From the NCBI GenBank assembly GCA_030867875.1, contig JAOWCC010000936.1, positions 13,338,095-13,402,094 of the forward strand: a stretch of DNA of 64,000 bases, in the 5' to 3' direction. Shown here piece by piece: positions 1 to 15,000 of the stretch. Below the pieces are notes generated by a model that had not been told where the DNA came from, did no database searches, and saw only the letters and a list, made by a program, of their open reading frames with translations. The stretch is from Actinernus sp. WN-2022 (taxonomy: Eukaryota > Cnidaria > Anthozoa > Actiniaria > Actinernidae). Numbering within the stretch: position 1 is the stretch's first letter; each line of letters starts with the position of its first letter. The position numbers and the translations under genes were made by a program.

Positions 1-49
1 ATACATTCTTCTGCGGCATTGAGCCTCCCTCACATGGGATTTGTCTTAG
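1..49 (-). CDS. Possible partial ADAMTS TSP1 exon at window edge
   Basis: If an acceptor at gtctaaag (50-51) is used, the phase-0 reading from the previous exon gives [17 protein letters not shown] Cys-x-Gly-Gly followed by Val would suit the middle of the TSP1 repeat opened by TAWSP. The acceptor is mediocre, the first TSP1 cysteine would be missing, and the exon is cut by the window edge. Confidence 0.33.
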
Positions 50-3000
50 CTTTAGACTACGAAAACACTGAGTGGGTGATAATTATGAATATTCTGAAAT
101 AAAAATAGTAAAAAGTCTTAGTTTAATTCCGTTTTTATGAACAAATTCTCTTCCAACCAATAGGAACAACCAAAAACAATAGCTACGAAACAGGCACGAT
201 TGGTTCCGAAAATACGATTTGCTTTATAAACGACATTTGGAACCGCAGTGCAAATCGTAGTTTTAATAGATTGAAAAATTGGAGGAAATTAGACGTCTTC
301 CTAACCTTTATGGTCTAGTTTCGCATTCAAGAATTACCGCTGGATACGATGACTAGACGCATTTACTCAACGTTAGGCTCATTCTGGTGTAAAATATTCA
401 CAAATACCAGCGAGAAGGTGCAGAAGTTCAAACTACAACAATACTTAGCTGTGAATAACCCATCTTGTCGCTGGTATTTATGAATATTTAACATCAGAAT
501 GAGACTAACGTTGAGTAAATGCGCCTGTAGTCATCGTATCCAGCGGTAATTCTTGAATGCGCAACTGGTCTATTAATTACCAGACATGGCATAAGCACAT
601 CGAGGAAAAGAGATTTGTTCGCAATAATAAAACAAGGGAAATCTTACATTTGCTAGTTTTGTCGCAAGATATTTTCAAGTAACTTTATTGTAGCTTTCGT
701 TTATATATCAGTTTTAGGTTGCTTAACAGACATGGGTAAAACAAGGAATAGCAAGGGACATGTTTTCTCAAGCGTTGCAAGCACTTTTAAAGTGAATATA
801 ATAGAGTACACCTATATCACCAGGATGTCCTTATGATTTTCAATCAAAACTTTGATAAATGCTTATCTAACATATCATTTATTTGATTACACAAAAATAC
901 TCCATAGTGATTGTACATAATACGGCTGGGAATTTTTACCCGTTAATTTTATTTTTGAAAACCGACTCGTAAAAAAACAAGCTGTATTACACAACTTTTC
1001 TTGTAATAACCCCTTTGTACTGCGATGCAAAAAAACTTATTCATATATTTAAAGGCACTTGTGTTATTATGAAAACCTGTTCGTAAATGCTATTTTCCAC
1101 CTCCGATTGTCTTTCTAAAATAGCGATTTTGAAGACAGCTTGCTCTGTAGCATCCATGGCAAAGCCTTTCCCATGGGAATCACAAGCTCAATAGGACATT
1201 TTCATTACAACGTCATTTTACTACAACTACCAGAATCCTTTTCAAATTCTCTTTCTCATTCAAATTTATCAACTCCTTTGAGAATTCCAAGACAATGGTC
1301 CAAATTAAAGGAACAAAAGAATCCGCGCGAAGAATTCTGGTAGTTGTAGTATGTGACGCCATCATGCAAACGTCCTATTCATTCGTTAACGAATAAATAT
1401 ATCAGCATGTGACTGTTATGTTTACTGTACAAGGCCTATTGAACGAGTGACTGAATTTCAAATTCTGATTATATTCATTTTAGGATCACTGTTGTTTTCT
1501 GCAATTTGACTGGATGAAAGCAGCAGTGACTACAGAACAAACAGCGTATTATATTATGTAACTGCATGTTTTTTTGCTGAGTGAATGAAAAAGCAGGAGC
1601 CCCTCAATCAAGAAAAACGAATTTTAGAAGCCACTTCACATTTTACACTTCACACATTGCGTGATCACAAGTGTGTACTACTGGATTTCAAATTTCCCTC
1701 ATTAATAGAACGATGCATATCCAAGGTGGGTGGGTATTTTCCCAGAAACCGGGATTGAGCCGGCGGACATTATCTGTTCAAAGCACTGCCTACTTGACAA
1801 ATTTAGTGTTGTTAATATATATATATATATATACGATTGTTTCTCGTTGTGGTAATAGAACAAACTTCACGTCTTGCAATTTTCGGCAATCCCTTTATGT
1901 AGGACGACACGAATTTTTACCAAAAATACAATAGAATACAACACAATACAATTCAAAACAACAATAGAACGCAACACAATACAATACAATACAATACAAT
2001 ACAATTTGGTAGCAATTCGTGTCGTCCTACATGAAGGGATGGCCCGATGTTCGTCTAAAATCATTAAGGTATTAGCACCTACTATCGGACAGAACGAATT
2101 CTCAGGCACGCATGTAAACGAATAAATATCTCCCTAGGGGAGGCAAACAAAAACGTCTATGACTCTTCACTTTATATCGATACTAACCCTATCATCTTGT
2201 TTCTCTCAAAATTCAGTCTCAAATAAATGACTTTCTGTTTACCCGTTTTACAGGCCTAAATGTGTTTTCAAGGTTTTCCCATGGTTACACAGCGCAGAAA
2301 CATCGAGTGTCCCATGATAGGTATTGCCTGTCCGATAGTAGGTTGATGTGTCCGATAGTAGGTTTATCAACAACGGTATCTTAAGTCGATTTTCAGGGAT
2401 AATATTGAAATTCAAAAGGAATTCGGTTACGCAAACGTAGTCACAACTATTAAAGATCACAAAGGAAGAAAAACATTGGCAATAGCCCTCTTCGTTATAC
2501 GACTGGAAGCGATGAAAATAAACTGTCCGATAGTAGGTAATACCTTACTATTGATTCCGCTTCGCGATCGTGGAGGTTTGTAATGACTCGTAGGATTTCA
2601 GACCACATTGCACTCAACTTAGTTCTATTACCATTATTAAACACATGCAAATGTTAGAAGAATAAACAAGATTCCAGACGAGCTACGCCAACTACAACAG
2701 GGTAGCATATACTTACGGGTGACCACGCGGTCGTAACCCAATCAGGCCCACAATCCACCTTGTTACAGATAGACTTCAGCCCTGGTCGAGTGCCTGCGTT
2801 ATCACATAATCGATATTCCACTACACGAGTAACGTCGTGTGTTACTTGTTGTACACAGGGTACCAAGCGAGTCCTGTTACCGCCGCCACATCTTCTCGAG
2901 CATGCGCCCCACAACTCAGGTTCCCAGCTTGTAAACATAAATAGAGATATGGTTAATTTACAAGCTGATAAATCATCCAGGGCATGTTTCCTAGCACAGA

Positions 3001-6000
3001 TAATGCTAGCAACACAAATGAAATGTTAACAAATTAACAAAGATACAAATCAAGGTCAGGGAAACTATTTCATAGATAGCCTCTAAGCGGGGAGAGGTGA
3101 CTGGGGCATGGGAGAGGAGAGGAGAGGAGGGGAGGGGAGGGGAGGGGGAGGAAGGGAGAGCCTGCCCGCAATTGCAAGCCCCCGTTACTTTGATTACTCT
3201 CGGTCTCTGGAGGCCGTGTACTTCTATTGGTTGAAATTCGTGATTGACAGATTTTCGATATTAATTGTCCATGTGCTGGTGAAGGTAAACATTAACAGCA
3301 TTTATTTGTACCTGAAGTGGGAAACCTCTGCTAGCAGGGAACGCTTTTTTACAACAAAGCTCACACTAGGGTGAGACTTTAGAAGTACTTAGATCGTCGA
3401 CTGATTCAGCACTCTTGATTCAGCCTCGGTAACACACATGTGGTATTTTGTAGCCTCCCAACATGTAACCTTCTCGATACCGTTTCGAATTCATGTTGCT
3501 GTTCAAACGTCAATGATTTCTTGCTGGCCGATGGTTCCTTCAAACGTTACAAACAACTTGCGACCCGTTATTCGGTCCAGTTTAGCAGTTATTCCGAAAC
3601 GTTTCTGCCCAAACAACACCAAAGTTTTCCTGCAAGTTTTGAAGAAGGTTTAAAGAAATGTATTTTTGTAGAAGCGTAATTGTCGTATATCTCCGTAGTC
3701 ACTCTCAAATTCGAATAGACTAGTTTAGGATCATGCGCAGTTGTCCAAATCCTTCGTTTATTTGGCAGGTAGATATTAAACATTATATAATAATCAGACC
3801 GAAACGCACATTCTGATTGGTTAAGAGCTGTGCATTATTAGAGGACACACACATGGATGGCGTGCAATTATTATATAAAACAAATAGATTCCATTTTGTC
3901 GTGCGTCTGTCCTCTTACAGATGCACAGATGACGCCAAAACGTGAAGAGAACATCAGTGACGTCACTAGACTGCGTCACTAGACTGCGTCACTAGACTGC
4001 GTCACTAGACTGCGTCACTAGACTGCGTCACTAGACTGCGTCACTAGACTGCGTCACTAGACTGCGTCACTAGACTGCGTCACTAGACTGCGTCACTAGA
4101 CTGCGTCACTAGACTGCGTCACTAGACTGCGTCACTAGACTGCGTCACTAGACTGCGTCACTAGACTGCGTCACTAGACTGCGTCTCGTGGTGCACTTCT
4201 TTGTTCTCTTCACGTTGTGACGTCACCTGTGCATCTATGAGAGACAGACGCATGGCAGAATGAAATCTATTTGTTAAATAGGTGGCCCCGCCAGTTGAAA
4301 CAAAATACATGAACATTGCGCCTATTTTGAAAGTAGCTTATTGCACACACGATACACTTTAGCATTCGGATTTTTACCTCGCCTGGGATAGAAAGACCAC
4401 GGCCATTTAATTACTCGATATTTTCTATGCTAAAGTTCCGCATTGTCGGAATTGTTGGACTGGACGATTTTGACAGCTTAACATGGGTTGGTTTCAAGAA
4501 TACACTCTCTAAGACGATAGACAAGCACGCACCCACTGTCGACGAAAAGAGTTCACTGGTCAAATCAGATCACTAATGAAGCAGCGTAATTTCCATCACA
4601 AAAAAACTCAGAAATTTGGTTCGGCAAACGAATGGTCGCTCTATAAATCTTTAAGAAATCAAACAACAAGGCTTATTAGAGACACAAAGAGGAACTATGA
4701 CTGAAACATCAACGAAGAGAACAAAAACTATTCAACCAAGCTATAGAAGACCCTAAAGACTGTCGTATCTGGCTGCTAATATTAATATCATCAAGATTGG
4801 ATGTTTGAAGACTGACAATGGATTGGTGCATGAGCCACGTGAGATATCACATGGATTTGCAAAATATTTCCACTCAGCAGTAGCTAAAATAGGACAACGT
4901 TTGCCATGCTTATCGCTTTCGTCCACGCCTCCACCAGATAAATGTTACGAGCACAATTACCACCAATAAACGAGCTAAAGAAAATGAAAACAAACAAATC
5001 CACCGGCCTAGTTAATATGCCAGCACGCCTTCTCAAAGAGGGCTCTGAAGCACTTAAGCTTCTCACTCTTCGTATGAACCAGATTCTTAAATGAAGGATT
5101 CATTCCTTCTGATTGGAAACACGTACCCCACCGTCAATCCAATTAACCAGTTCGGACCAAAGACAAATCCTTGTAATTATAGACCTATGTCTGTGTTGCC
5201 TGTTTTTTTCTAAGATACCTGAACGTACCGTACACCAGATGATCTATACCTATGTACAGAAACAGAAACTTCTTTCCAACCACCTGTTTGACTTCCGACC
5301 ACTCCATCCCACTAGCACAAGCCTACCTCACATCACAAATACTATATTACACAACATGGACAAGGGACCACTCACTGGCCTGGTCCGGCTTTCTTGACCT
5401 GAGCAAAGCCTTTGACACTCTGCATCACGATCTGATGTTACAAAAACGTGCTACTTTTGGCTTTAACAGGCACTATGATTTTACCAGTATCGAGTACGGT
5501 CTATCCCAATGCAGTCTGGAAGCCACTAACTAACCTGGCAGGACATGGTTGTGTGTTACACGAAGTAGGATCTGACGGTCGGATGACTGAGTTGCAAAAT
5601 TTACCGCTGACCTGAGACTGGTCGTCACCTCTATGGCACGTGACAGTTTGTGGTATAAGCCCTTGAGGATATAAAAATAATAACACAATCATTAACATTC
5701 AACACAATGTCATCTACAATGTCATCTACGTTTTTACTAGCGACAGCATGCGGAACAGATCTAGCGGTGTTTCGTGTTTTGTCTGCGATAAACCTCTTAC
5801 CCAGAGGCCTTTACGCGCATGATCCAAGATGGTATTCGCCCACTGATTGGCTAGAAGTTTTGCATGCACCGATCGGAGAATTTCTGAAATAACGCCAACA
5901 TTTTTTTCTTTCCTCATTGAGTACAACTGCAAGTTCATAACTGCTAAGCGTTTCTGTGTTTTCAAACTCCAAACTGGGTAAAAGTAGAATGTACGGTTGA

Positions 6001-9000
6001 AATTCTTTGGAATCATATTTCAAATGTTAATGTTTCTCCAGCAATGATGAATCCACGATGGATGCTCCTCAAAGTATGCCCACATATCGGGCATATTTTT
6101 GGATCACATGGCCAGCCTGTACCAGGGCTTCTTACGACATTATCTTGGATTAGGAGCGTAAAGACGCCTGGGTGAAAGATTGCTCTCCGATGTGAACCAT
6201 CAGTAGAGTTTCGTTAGTGTAGGCATAGGCGGAAGCACAGCAGATGGAAAAAACCAACAAAGAAAACCTTTTTCCTCTCATGCCTGTGCTTGATACGCGA
6301 AAATGTTCATGAAACAGGACTGGCAAAAGAGCCAATCAGACGGCGCGTTCACAAATGTAAGCATTTGCTCGTCCTATAGACCGTTATCATGAAGCGGTCA
6401 TGTTGCGTCCCATGAGAATACAAGCTTTCTTCTTGCACTTCCAAACCCGAGGCAGAGACGAGGCTGGAAGTGCAAAGCTAAAGTTAGCCCTAGTGCTAGG
6501 ATGATCTTCACAGCCGAGACAAACAATATCTTCACATGTAAACAGAACACAGGATACAGTAGCGGAAGCTAGACCCTACTGCCAGGATACGTTAGCGCTA
6601 CGGATTCCCTTCCACCAAGCAAACCGGCCTGATTTAAGTGAAATTTAAATCTTAATTACTGCGTGACACACATTTCGCAGGATTACTCATTTTTGCATGT
6701 CTTTTCATTTGACAATGTTGATTTTCTTATGTGATCACTGCCAACAAATGTACATAAAATCATCATTCATGTATAAAGTATTTGCTTTCTCACGAGGCTA
6801 AATGCACCTAAAAAGGTTTTAAATTCAAAACTATTTAAAAAGGATTATCACCCGACCTACCTCCAGCACACGTGTGGCTACAGTTTCCTCGGAAGACGGT
6901 GTTCCACACGAAAGTCGTTGTAGTAGCCTGACCAGGAATAAAATACTTGATTGTGTAGCCTAAATTCCTGTCACGTACAAAGACGAACTGAAAGAGATAT
7001 AATGAAGAAAAACTGAACCAGCTGCGATGAATCATTTACGTATATTAGATACATATGAAACTGGCAACATCAGATATGTTGTCTAGAAGAATACATATTT
7101 ATATATGTACATATATGAATACCAGAATATATGTCTCGTGCCCTTCGTTGGTAAATTTCAAACTTGACTATCTTTCCGTTGTTCTGGCCTTTGGGCTCGA
7201 TCCCGGTCTCTGGGAAACCCCCACCCCTCCCCCACACTTCACCCTAACCTTTTTTTATGGTAATCATTAATAGAACGATGCATACTCCAAGGGAGGGGTG
7301 GGTGGGTAGTTTATCAGAAACCGGGATTGAGCCCAATGTCGTCATTGAAGTCAGAACCTAATTTTTAGTTCCTTTTCCTCCGTTTTTATGTCATCTCCAA
7401 GTATTAAAAGATCTTTCTCTCAGATTGTAAGTATCAAATGCCTGACACCTAAAAAACAACTGTATACATAGAGGTTATGAGTCGGCTAATTATCTAATAC
7501 GGCTTTGTATTTTTACGACTCATGCGTATTTTGCCGATGAAGTTACTTATTATATAAATTCTGCAATGAAACGAAATGTTATTTCCATAATAACCAAAAT
7601 CCTTGCGTGCTCGCTCGAGAAATGGGATGTACCATATATGGTGATGGTTTACCATATATGGTGACGGAAAGCCATTTTAACGTAACTACCCGAAATATCT
7701 GACAAATTTATGCATAGCATTGTTTTGTATTTTATTGTATTGCATCGTTCTACTATTGTATTGAATTGTTAAACTATTGTTATGTCAATATAATACAATA
7801 CAATGCATAAATTTGTCAGAGTATTGGACAACCCTCTCAATTCATGTTCAACTCATTGGCATAATACCTGTTAAATGACGTTAATTCTAGTAATGCATTT
7901 AAAGCAATATTGCGACCATAAATCGCTCCAAAATGGTTGAACAAGTTTTTAAACACTTTACTGCGCCCAAATCAATGATTTATGGCTAGGGCTTATAAGC
8001 TGCACTTTACACACATACAATATGAAATAATTACTGGTTATTTCATGGTTTTCTATGAAATACTGGCGAATATTTCACGAGAAATTTGTCATCATTATTT
8101 GGTATAGAACGAGCCTTTAGAAATAACCATTAATAACCATATTATCCTATAAATAACAAATTTACGAGATTTATCACGAAAACAAAGTAACTTACCGGAC
8201 GTTAGACTGCGAATTTTCTCGCCGAAAGCACAAATTTCGAGTGGCGGCCAGGCGCATCTACAGACTAATTATGTATTCCAAATGTTGATTTTTTATTGGC
8301 TGATAATGAAAGGACGCGAAATTTCCTGCATTTTGATTGGCCTTGATCTAGCCATGAAATACCGCTCTGTATTTCATAGAAAAACCATGAAATACCGCCC
8401 TGTATTTCATAGTAAAGCTGAGCTCTGATTGGCTGAAACATAAGATTTATAGGATAATTGTTGTTTCGAAATTCAAAAAGGCCGGGTTATGTAGGTGAAT
8501 TTAACAGGTTGTTAAAGTAATTCCTGACCCGCCATCGCACCCTCAATCCTATCAGGAATTCGCAAGCGACCTCTTTATTACGGTATCAGTGCTCACATTT
8601 TAGATCTTTCACAGTCCTTCTCAAATCATGAACAATTAATGATAATATTACAAAGAAAATCACAAGCGTGAGGAGTCTTGATATCATGATCAAACACTTG
8701 CATAAATTATCCGCACTTTCTTTTTCGTTATATTCGTTTGAGAAGCCAAATCAAACACTCGTACTTGTGTTTGAACACGAGATCAAAACACCTCGAACTG
8801 AGTTTACAAAACTCCGCTGCGCGTCGTTTTTCAACTTCAGCTTTCAATGTTTTGATCTCGAGATCAAAACACCTGTAGAGTGTCTGTAAATGGTTCGATT
8901 TTTCAAGTGCGTACTTACCAGGGCGACAACTTTCTCCGACGTTGGCCCCCTGATGTGCAGTCTCTCAGCATCTTTTAGTACTGTTATATGATATTCAGCA

Positions 9001-12000
9001 AGAGTACCAGCAACTTCTCGTGTTAGGGACCGAGGATAATCAGGAAAAATGAAACTGTTTTTATCCGCAGGATACACCTTGAGGTCTGTAACGAAGGTCA
9101 AAGTACAATGTGACTTACTCTCACTACTGGGTTTATGGTCATGAATGCCATTGTGTTTATCTGGTTCGTTTAGGATATGGGGATCCTGGGTGGCTTAAGT
9201 GTTAAGCGCTTTATCTCTCACCACTGTGGCCAGGGTTCGAGCTCTGGAAACACGCGAGTTAGTTTTCTTGGTATCTCGCACTTGCTTAGACTCATTGCAG
9301 CCCCTTCTTTGGCGAAAAACGGGAGTAAAATCCGAGCTATATTATTGCTGCGTTATAGTTGGCTGCGCGAGGTATGGGGCCGAGCGTGAAGGCGCTTATT
9401 CATTAACCACAGGGAACCGCGGGGGGAGCAATCGTTGCTCATGTTTCAAGAAAGATATGAACTGAAACTGTTCCAAATTCAAGAAATCGTCAACTTAAAC
9501 TCGATGTTCGTACGCGTATAGTCATTTTGTAGGTCAGTGTTCAGTCAGCTATATAACTAACTAAGAATGTCACCAAACGCGTTACATCTTATTGACTCAG
9601 TGCTGAGAGCTATTGGCCAGTCGTAGCGCTGTCGGCCAATGAGAAGTTCTCGTTGATTTTCGATTAATATTTTAAGCCCTGAATAGAATGTCCGCAGTCC
9701 CTTCTTTCGGCGCTCCTGTGATTGGTTCTGTAATTACTTACTTAATCATTAATAGAACGATGCATATCCAAGGGAGGGATTGGTGGATAGTTTCCCAGAC
9801 ACCGGGATTGAGCCGGCGTTGATATATGCACTGAAATTTGTCCGCGGACATTATCTGTTCCGAGAAGCGAAGGTTTCTGAGAGCGAAGCTCAAGGAAAAA
9901 GCGGAGTTTCAAGGAACAGTTGATGTCCAAGAACAAATATAAGTGTCTATTTTTCACATGGCTCGGATTTAGTTTGTTCTTTCAGGGTAATATCATATTT
10001 TCATATCGCATCTCAGTTTGGGCGAATAAATACCACACTCCCTCGCTGCAGGCCGATTTTTTCTTTTTTCTTTGAATGTCTAACGATACCTGAAACCACC
10101 ATAGGGGCTGATCAAAGTCGTGACCTGGGAAATCCACATATCGAATTGGAATTTAGCGCGTTGGTTTTCGTGGAAGGACGAAAACCGGAGAACCTGGAGA
10201 AAAAACCTCAGAGCAAGGGAGAGATACCAACAAACTCAACTCACATGTGGCGACGGGAATCGAACCTGGGCCATAGGTGAGAGGCGAAGCGCTTAACCCC
10301 TGCGCCACCCCGGTTCCTCGCATATTTCAACGCAGAAGTAGGTTGTTTTTATAACCTTTCAAATATGTTCTTTTACAGGAGCCCTTGCATGCGCGTGCTA
10401 GCTCACAAGATGTATAATAAATACGATAATCTATTTGTGGCGTCGAAATATGCCTCAGATAATGTCCAAGGACAAATATCAGGGCTTATTTCATACTTGA
10501 CACGGTTTTCTTTGTTATTCATGAGGCTTTATTTTCCATATATACTCTTATTATAAATGCAAGGGATGTATGAGAAAAGTTCCCGGGATGTATCCAGATA
10601 CATCCCGGGAACTTTTCTCATACATCCCTTGCATTTATAACGAGCAATTCAATACAATTCAACGATATTTTGTTGTTTCTAGCTTATACACTGAATTGCG
10701 CTTGCATTAAGGAATTTGTTTTATTATTTTCTCCAAGAAATTCATTCACCTTGGCTTCAGCCAAACTTACTAAATATCCCTATAATGTTTTAGAACCTTT
10801 TCTCCGTCTTGGTACTCGCCCAAAATCTACCTAAAAAGAGCTACATCAATGAAAATTTTGCGAAAACCTCGTCAAGTATGAAATAAGACACTTATAATAC
10901 CTCGAACGTCGGCAATAAGCCATATACATACCTCGGGCTTACGGCCCTCGGATGTATATGACGTATTGCCTCCGTTCTCGGTATTTAACTCTCACATATT
11001 TCGACGCCACAATGTAGGTTATCGTTGTCATCCTTCAAATATTTTCTTTTACGCGCGCTTATACGCTTACATGGGGTGTATACGCTGATATTTCAGGTTC
11101 GCGGAGAGAAACTATCGGGAAACGAGACGCATTCACCCAATTACGCGCGAGAGAAAATATTCGATGGGTTATAATCCCCGGTATACCACGCAGATATACC
11201 ATCTCCTAAATACGTTAACGATGTGTCTTACTTACTGACGAAATTTGTTGTAACATTATCTTCATTGATATCACAGTTGGCGGTACCAACAGGCAGGGTA
11301 ATCATTGGATACGCTTTGGTAGGACCTGTATATTATAAAATAATCAATAAATCAATATGAAAAGGGAACAGTCTTATAGATACCTAGGGATTGAGGTTGA
11401 CGAGACACTTAGCTGGCATACCCAAGTTGAAGTTATAAGCACGAAAGCTTTCGCAGGTCTTGGGGCACTAAAACGAGCTCGTGACCTCGTACCTCGACAA
11501 ACCTTACTAATGATGTACGAAGAACCAGTGCTGCCGTACCTAGAATACTGCAGCAAAGTATGGGGAGGTCTGGGTAAATGCTTATCTGACACAATCCAGA
11601 AATTACTAAATAGCGGGGTAGCTAGGATAATCACTTATTCAGATTACAGTATTAGCTCATCTGAGTATTTTGGATAATATAGGCTGGGACACTCTACAGC
11701 ATAGACGTTCAAAGCAGCTAAACATTAGCGTTTATCAAGCTATAAATGATCTTTTTCCTGAGGGCCTAAACATATATTTGAATCAACATCCAACATCCAT
11801 ACACATAATTTAAGAAACAGCTCAAATAATCTATTTGTACCCAGGCTCCAAACTGAAGCTGCTAAACGAAGCTTCAGCTATCGTGGAGCTATCATTTGGA
11901 ATAGCCTATCGAGTGAAATCAAAACTCAGCCGTCAATTAAAGTCTTTTAAAGCTGCTTTAAAGTAGTACCTACTAAATTTGCTTTATTATATATTTACAT

Positions 12001-15000
12001 GAAGTTTTTATTAATTGTAATTTAATTTAATTAGCAATTAATGTAGTCAGTAGCTAGTGTCATTCACAACTGTAATTTATTATCTTAGCATGGATGTTTT
12101 AATTTTTTATTGTATATATATTATTGTATAGGTATTATACACGGTTCTCTGGAAGAGCATTGATTGTTACCAGGAGCGTCTATCTGTATTGGATTGGTGA
12201 AGTCACGAAATCAGAGCTGATCTATTCTTAGCGTGAGATATTGGCAAGGTATTTCATTATTAACACCGATGGTTTTCATACACAGGGTATTCCTTTGATA
12301 TTGATACATACATCAACTTTATTAACGTGTCATAAATTCTAGCGCCAAGGCACTATTAGTGGACACAACTTAAAATTAAAAGAAATATAAATGTTAAAAG
12401 TTAAAAATGTGGCATATATAAAAACTATAAGATATATATATACATTTTCTAAAATTTCCACCCATTGAAAGTACTTAAAATTTCCCACGAAAGGTCATGG
12501 TACTAGAGTTAATAAAAAGATTTATAAAATAACTAATTATTAAAGGGATACCCGAGTGAAAAACACATTGGGGCTCAAAAGAATCTTCAACATGTTCTTT
12601 GTTCAGAAAATGTATTAAAATGTGATCAAACGTTTTTAGTATTAAGAACGAGCACCTCAAAGTTGGCCCCGCGAAGACATGGGCGCCGCCATCTTTGTTT
12701 GCATTTACGGAAGTGACGTCACTTCGTCCCACCAGCGTATCGCGGCTACTTGTCTTTGTATGATTTTCACACGCTCGGAATTAAAGTAGATATATTTTCA
12801 TCGAGATTACAGAGGAATTCTTACAGAAACCGGAATTATGATGAAGACGACATTATGAGAAAAGTTCAGAAGACTGGGAGGAGGAAGAAAAGCATTGGGA
12901 AGGCGAGAAATTATCAGACGAACAACAAGGTCTCGTAACTGCCATTTAATAACAGCAAAACAACATGGCTTAAAAGACTCGAGTGACTTCTGAATAAGTA
13001 TAAGAACTACAATGTATGCGAGGTACAGTTAAGGCGTTTATCATCCTAAAAACACCTAATAAGTGAGAGAGTGAGAACGCTGGTGGGACGAAGTGACGTC
13101 ACTTCCGTAAATGCAAACAAAGATGGCGGCGCCCATGTCTTCGTGGGGCCAACTTTGAGGTGCTCGTTCTTAATACTAAAAACCTTTGATCACATTTTAA
13201 TACATTTTCTGAACAAAGAACATGTTGAAGATTCTCTTGAGCCCCAATGTGTTTTTCACTCGGGTATCCCTTTAACTGTTGCATAAATAACAATTCCTAC
13301 AACTACCATTCACAGCACTTTCAAAATCATTTCTCCTTATGACTTTTTTAAAATTAATGACATTAGTTAAATTTCTTTCTTCTTTAGTAAGCTTAGACCA
13401 TAGAAATGGCCCTAGGTACCTCACTGAGTGCTTTCCATAAGTTACGATATTAAAACGAGGTAATCTAAAATCGGAATTCCTGAATGGGTACTTGATTTGT
13501 GTACTTAACACGGTTTTAATTTTTAGCGAGTCATTGGCTGTTCAACATCTCACCCGTGGTAATCATAACACCGCCTCCCGGTTAGCTCAGTGGTTACGCG
13601 CCGGTCTGTTGTGCAGGAGGTCGCGGGTTCAAACCCCGGCCGGACCAACACTCAGAGTCTTAATGAGTAGAAGGTTCTGTCTTTGTGAAACAATCTCGTT
13701 CTCGAACTGCAAATGGTTAGACCTTCACGTCTTCTCGGATAAGAACGTAAAATCGTAGGTCCCACGTCATCCTCAAGTTTATCAGTCTCACCAGACTGTC
13801 ACAAGTTACCGACGTTAAGGTTACCGGATACCTTCAAAACGTTAAAGATGGAGAAATTTGTTTTTCCCACAGAAATGTAGCCTGTGTTCAGCCGTCCGTC
13901 TCCCCTCAAAACTCGGGAAGGGACGAAGGGATTACGGAGGTCTGTGTACAGGCTAACAGAAATGTAGTTTTAGTAGTAGTGTCTCATATACCAAAAAATC
14001 CGTTCAAAAAAAATATTGAAGGAGAAATAACAAAAGGAAGTTTTTAACCGGAAGTAAAAGGTTCTGTTTGATTGACAGCAGATCAATTAACACATGACAA
14101 GTGCTCACTCGCCCGTAACGACGGTGTGGGGAAAGCTAGCGCATATTAAATTCATGTTTACGTTTATTGAGAAAAGTTGTTCTTCACACGATTCCATAAT
14201 TCCATCGGTTGTTGGCCTTATGTCTTCCAAAAAGCAAGCAGGATGCCCTTAGCTTGGAAAACAAAGAAAAAAGAAAAGGAAAACAAGGCCAAACAATGCA
14301 TACGACTACGAGCCAAATAGATAAATAGAAGCCTCCCAAAACCCGACAAGGGTTCGTATTTTCACTTTCAGACAGAGTGCCGAGTGGTCCACATCTGAAC
14401 ATAATAAAAGAAGAATTGATAGGAGCCAGCCGAGAGAATATTTGTTTCCAAGAAACCCGGGCCAAGAAAGCTTAGATGGAAACATATTAAAAGTCTGACA
14501 GTTACTCTGAATCGCTTGAAACGATCTCGCTATTGCCTTGCTGTTTCAAACGCCTGAAAATCGCTGTCTGCTCTACTAACTATGCTGGCATTCAAGGGCT
14601 TGGTATATAACGTGTTACAAGATACAGTGATACGGTGATACGGTGATACGGTGATACGGTGATACGGTGATACAGTGATACAGTGATACAGTGATACAGT
14701 GATACAGTGATACAGTGATACAGTGATCTCAAATTTCCTTTAAAATTAAAAAAAATGGGCGGGGGGGGGGGGAATACTTTCCCACAGAAATGTAGTTTTT
14801 TGCTAGCCTGAATTTCAGCCGTCTCCTCCGGTTCGTTCCTCGCAGGATGCCCTTAGCGTGGAAAGAAGCAAAACAAGGCCAAACAACGCATACGACTACG
14901 AGCTTCGCAAAACCCGACAAGTTCAGACAGAGTGCCGAGTGGTCCACATCTGAACATAAAGAAGAATTGATAGGAACCAGCCGAGAGAAGATTTGTTTAC

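Noticed and set aside
12475..13286. Two similar frames containing [13 protein letters not shown]
   Set aside because: They are the two inverted arms of the TTAA element read in opposite directions, not paralogous genes.
13572..13645. tRNA gene
   Set aside because: Box A and box B are present, but the stems do not pair as a tRNA cloverleaf and the sequence continues into a conserved tail shared with other copies, so it is a SINE.
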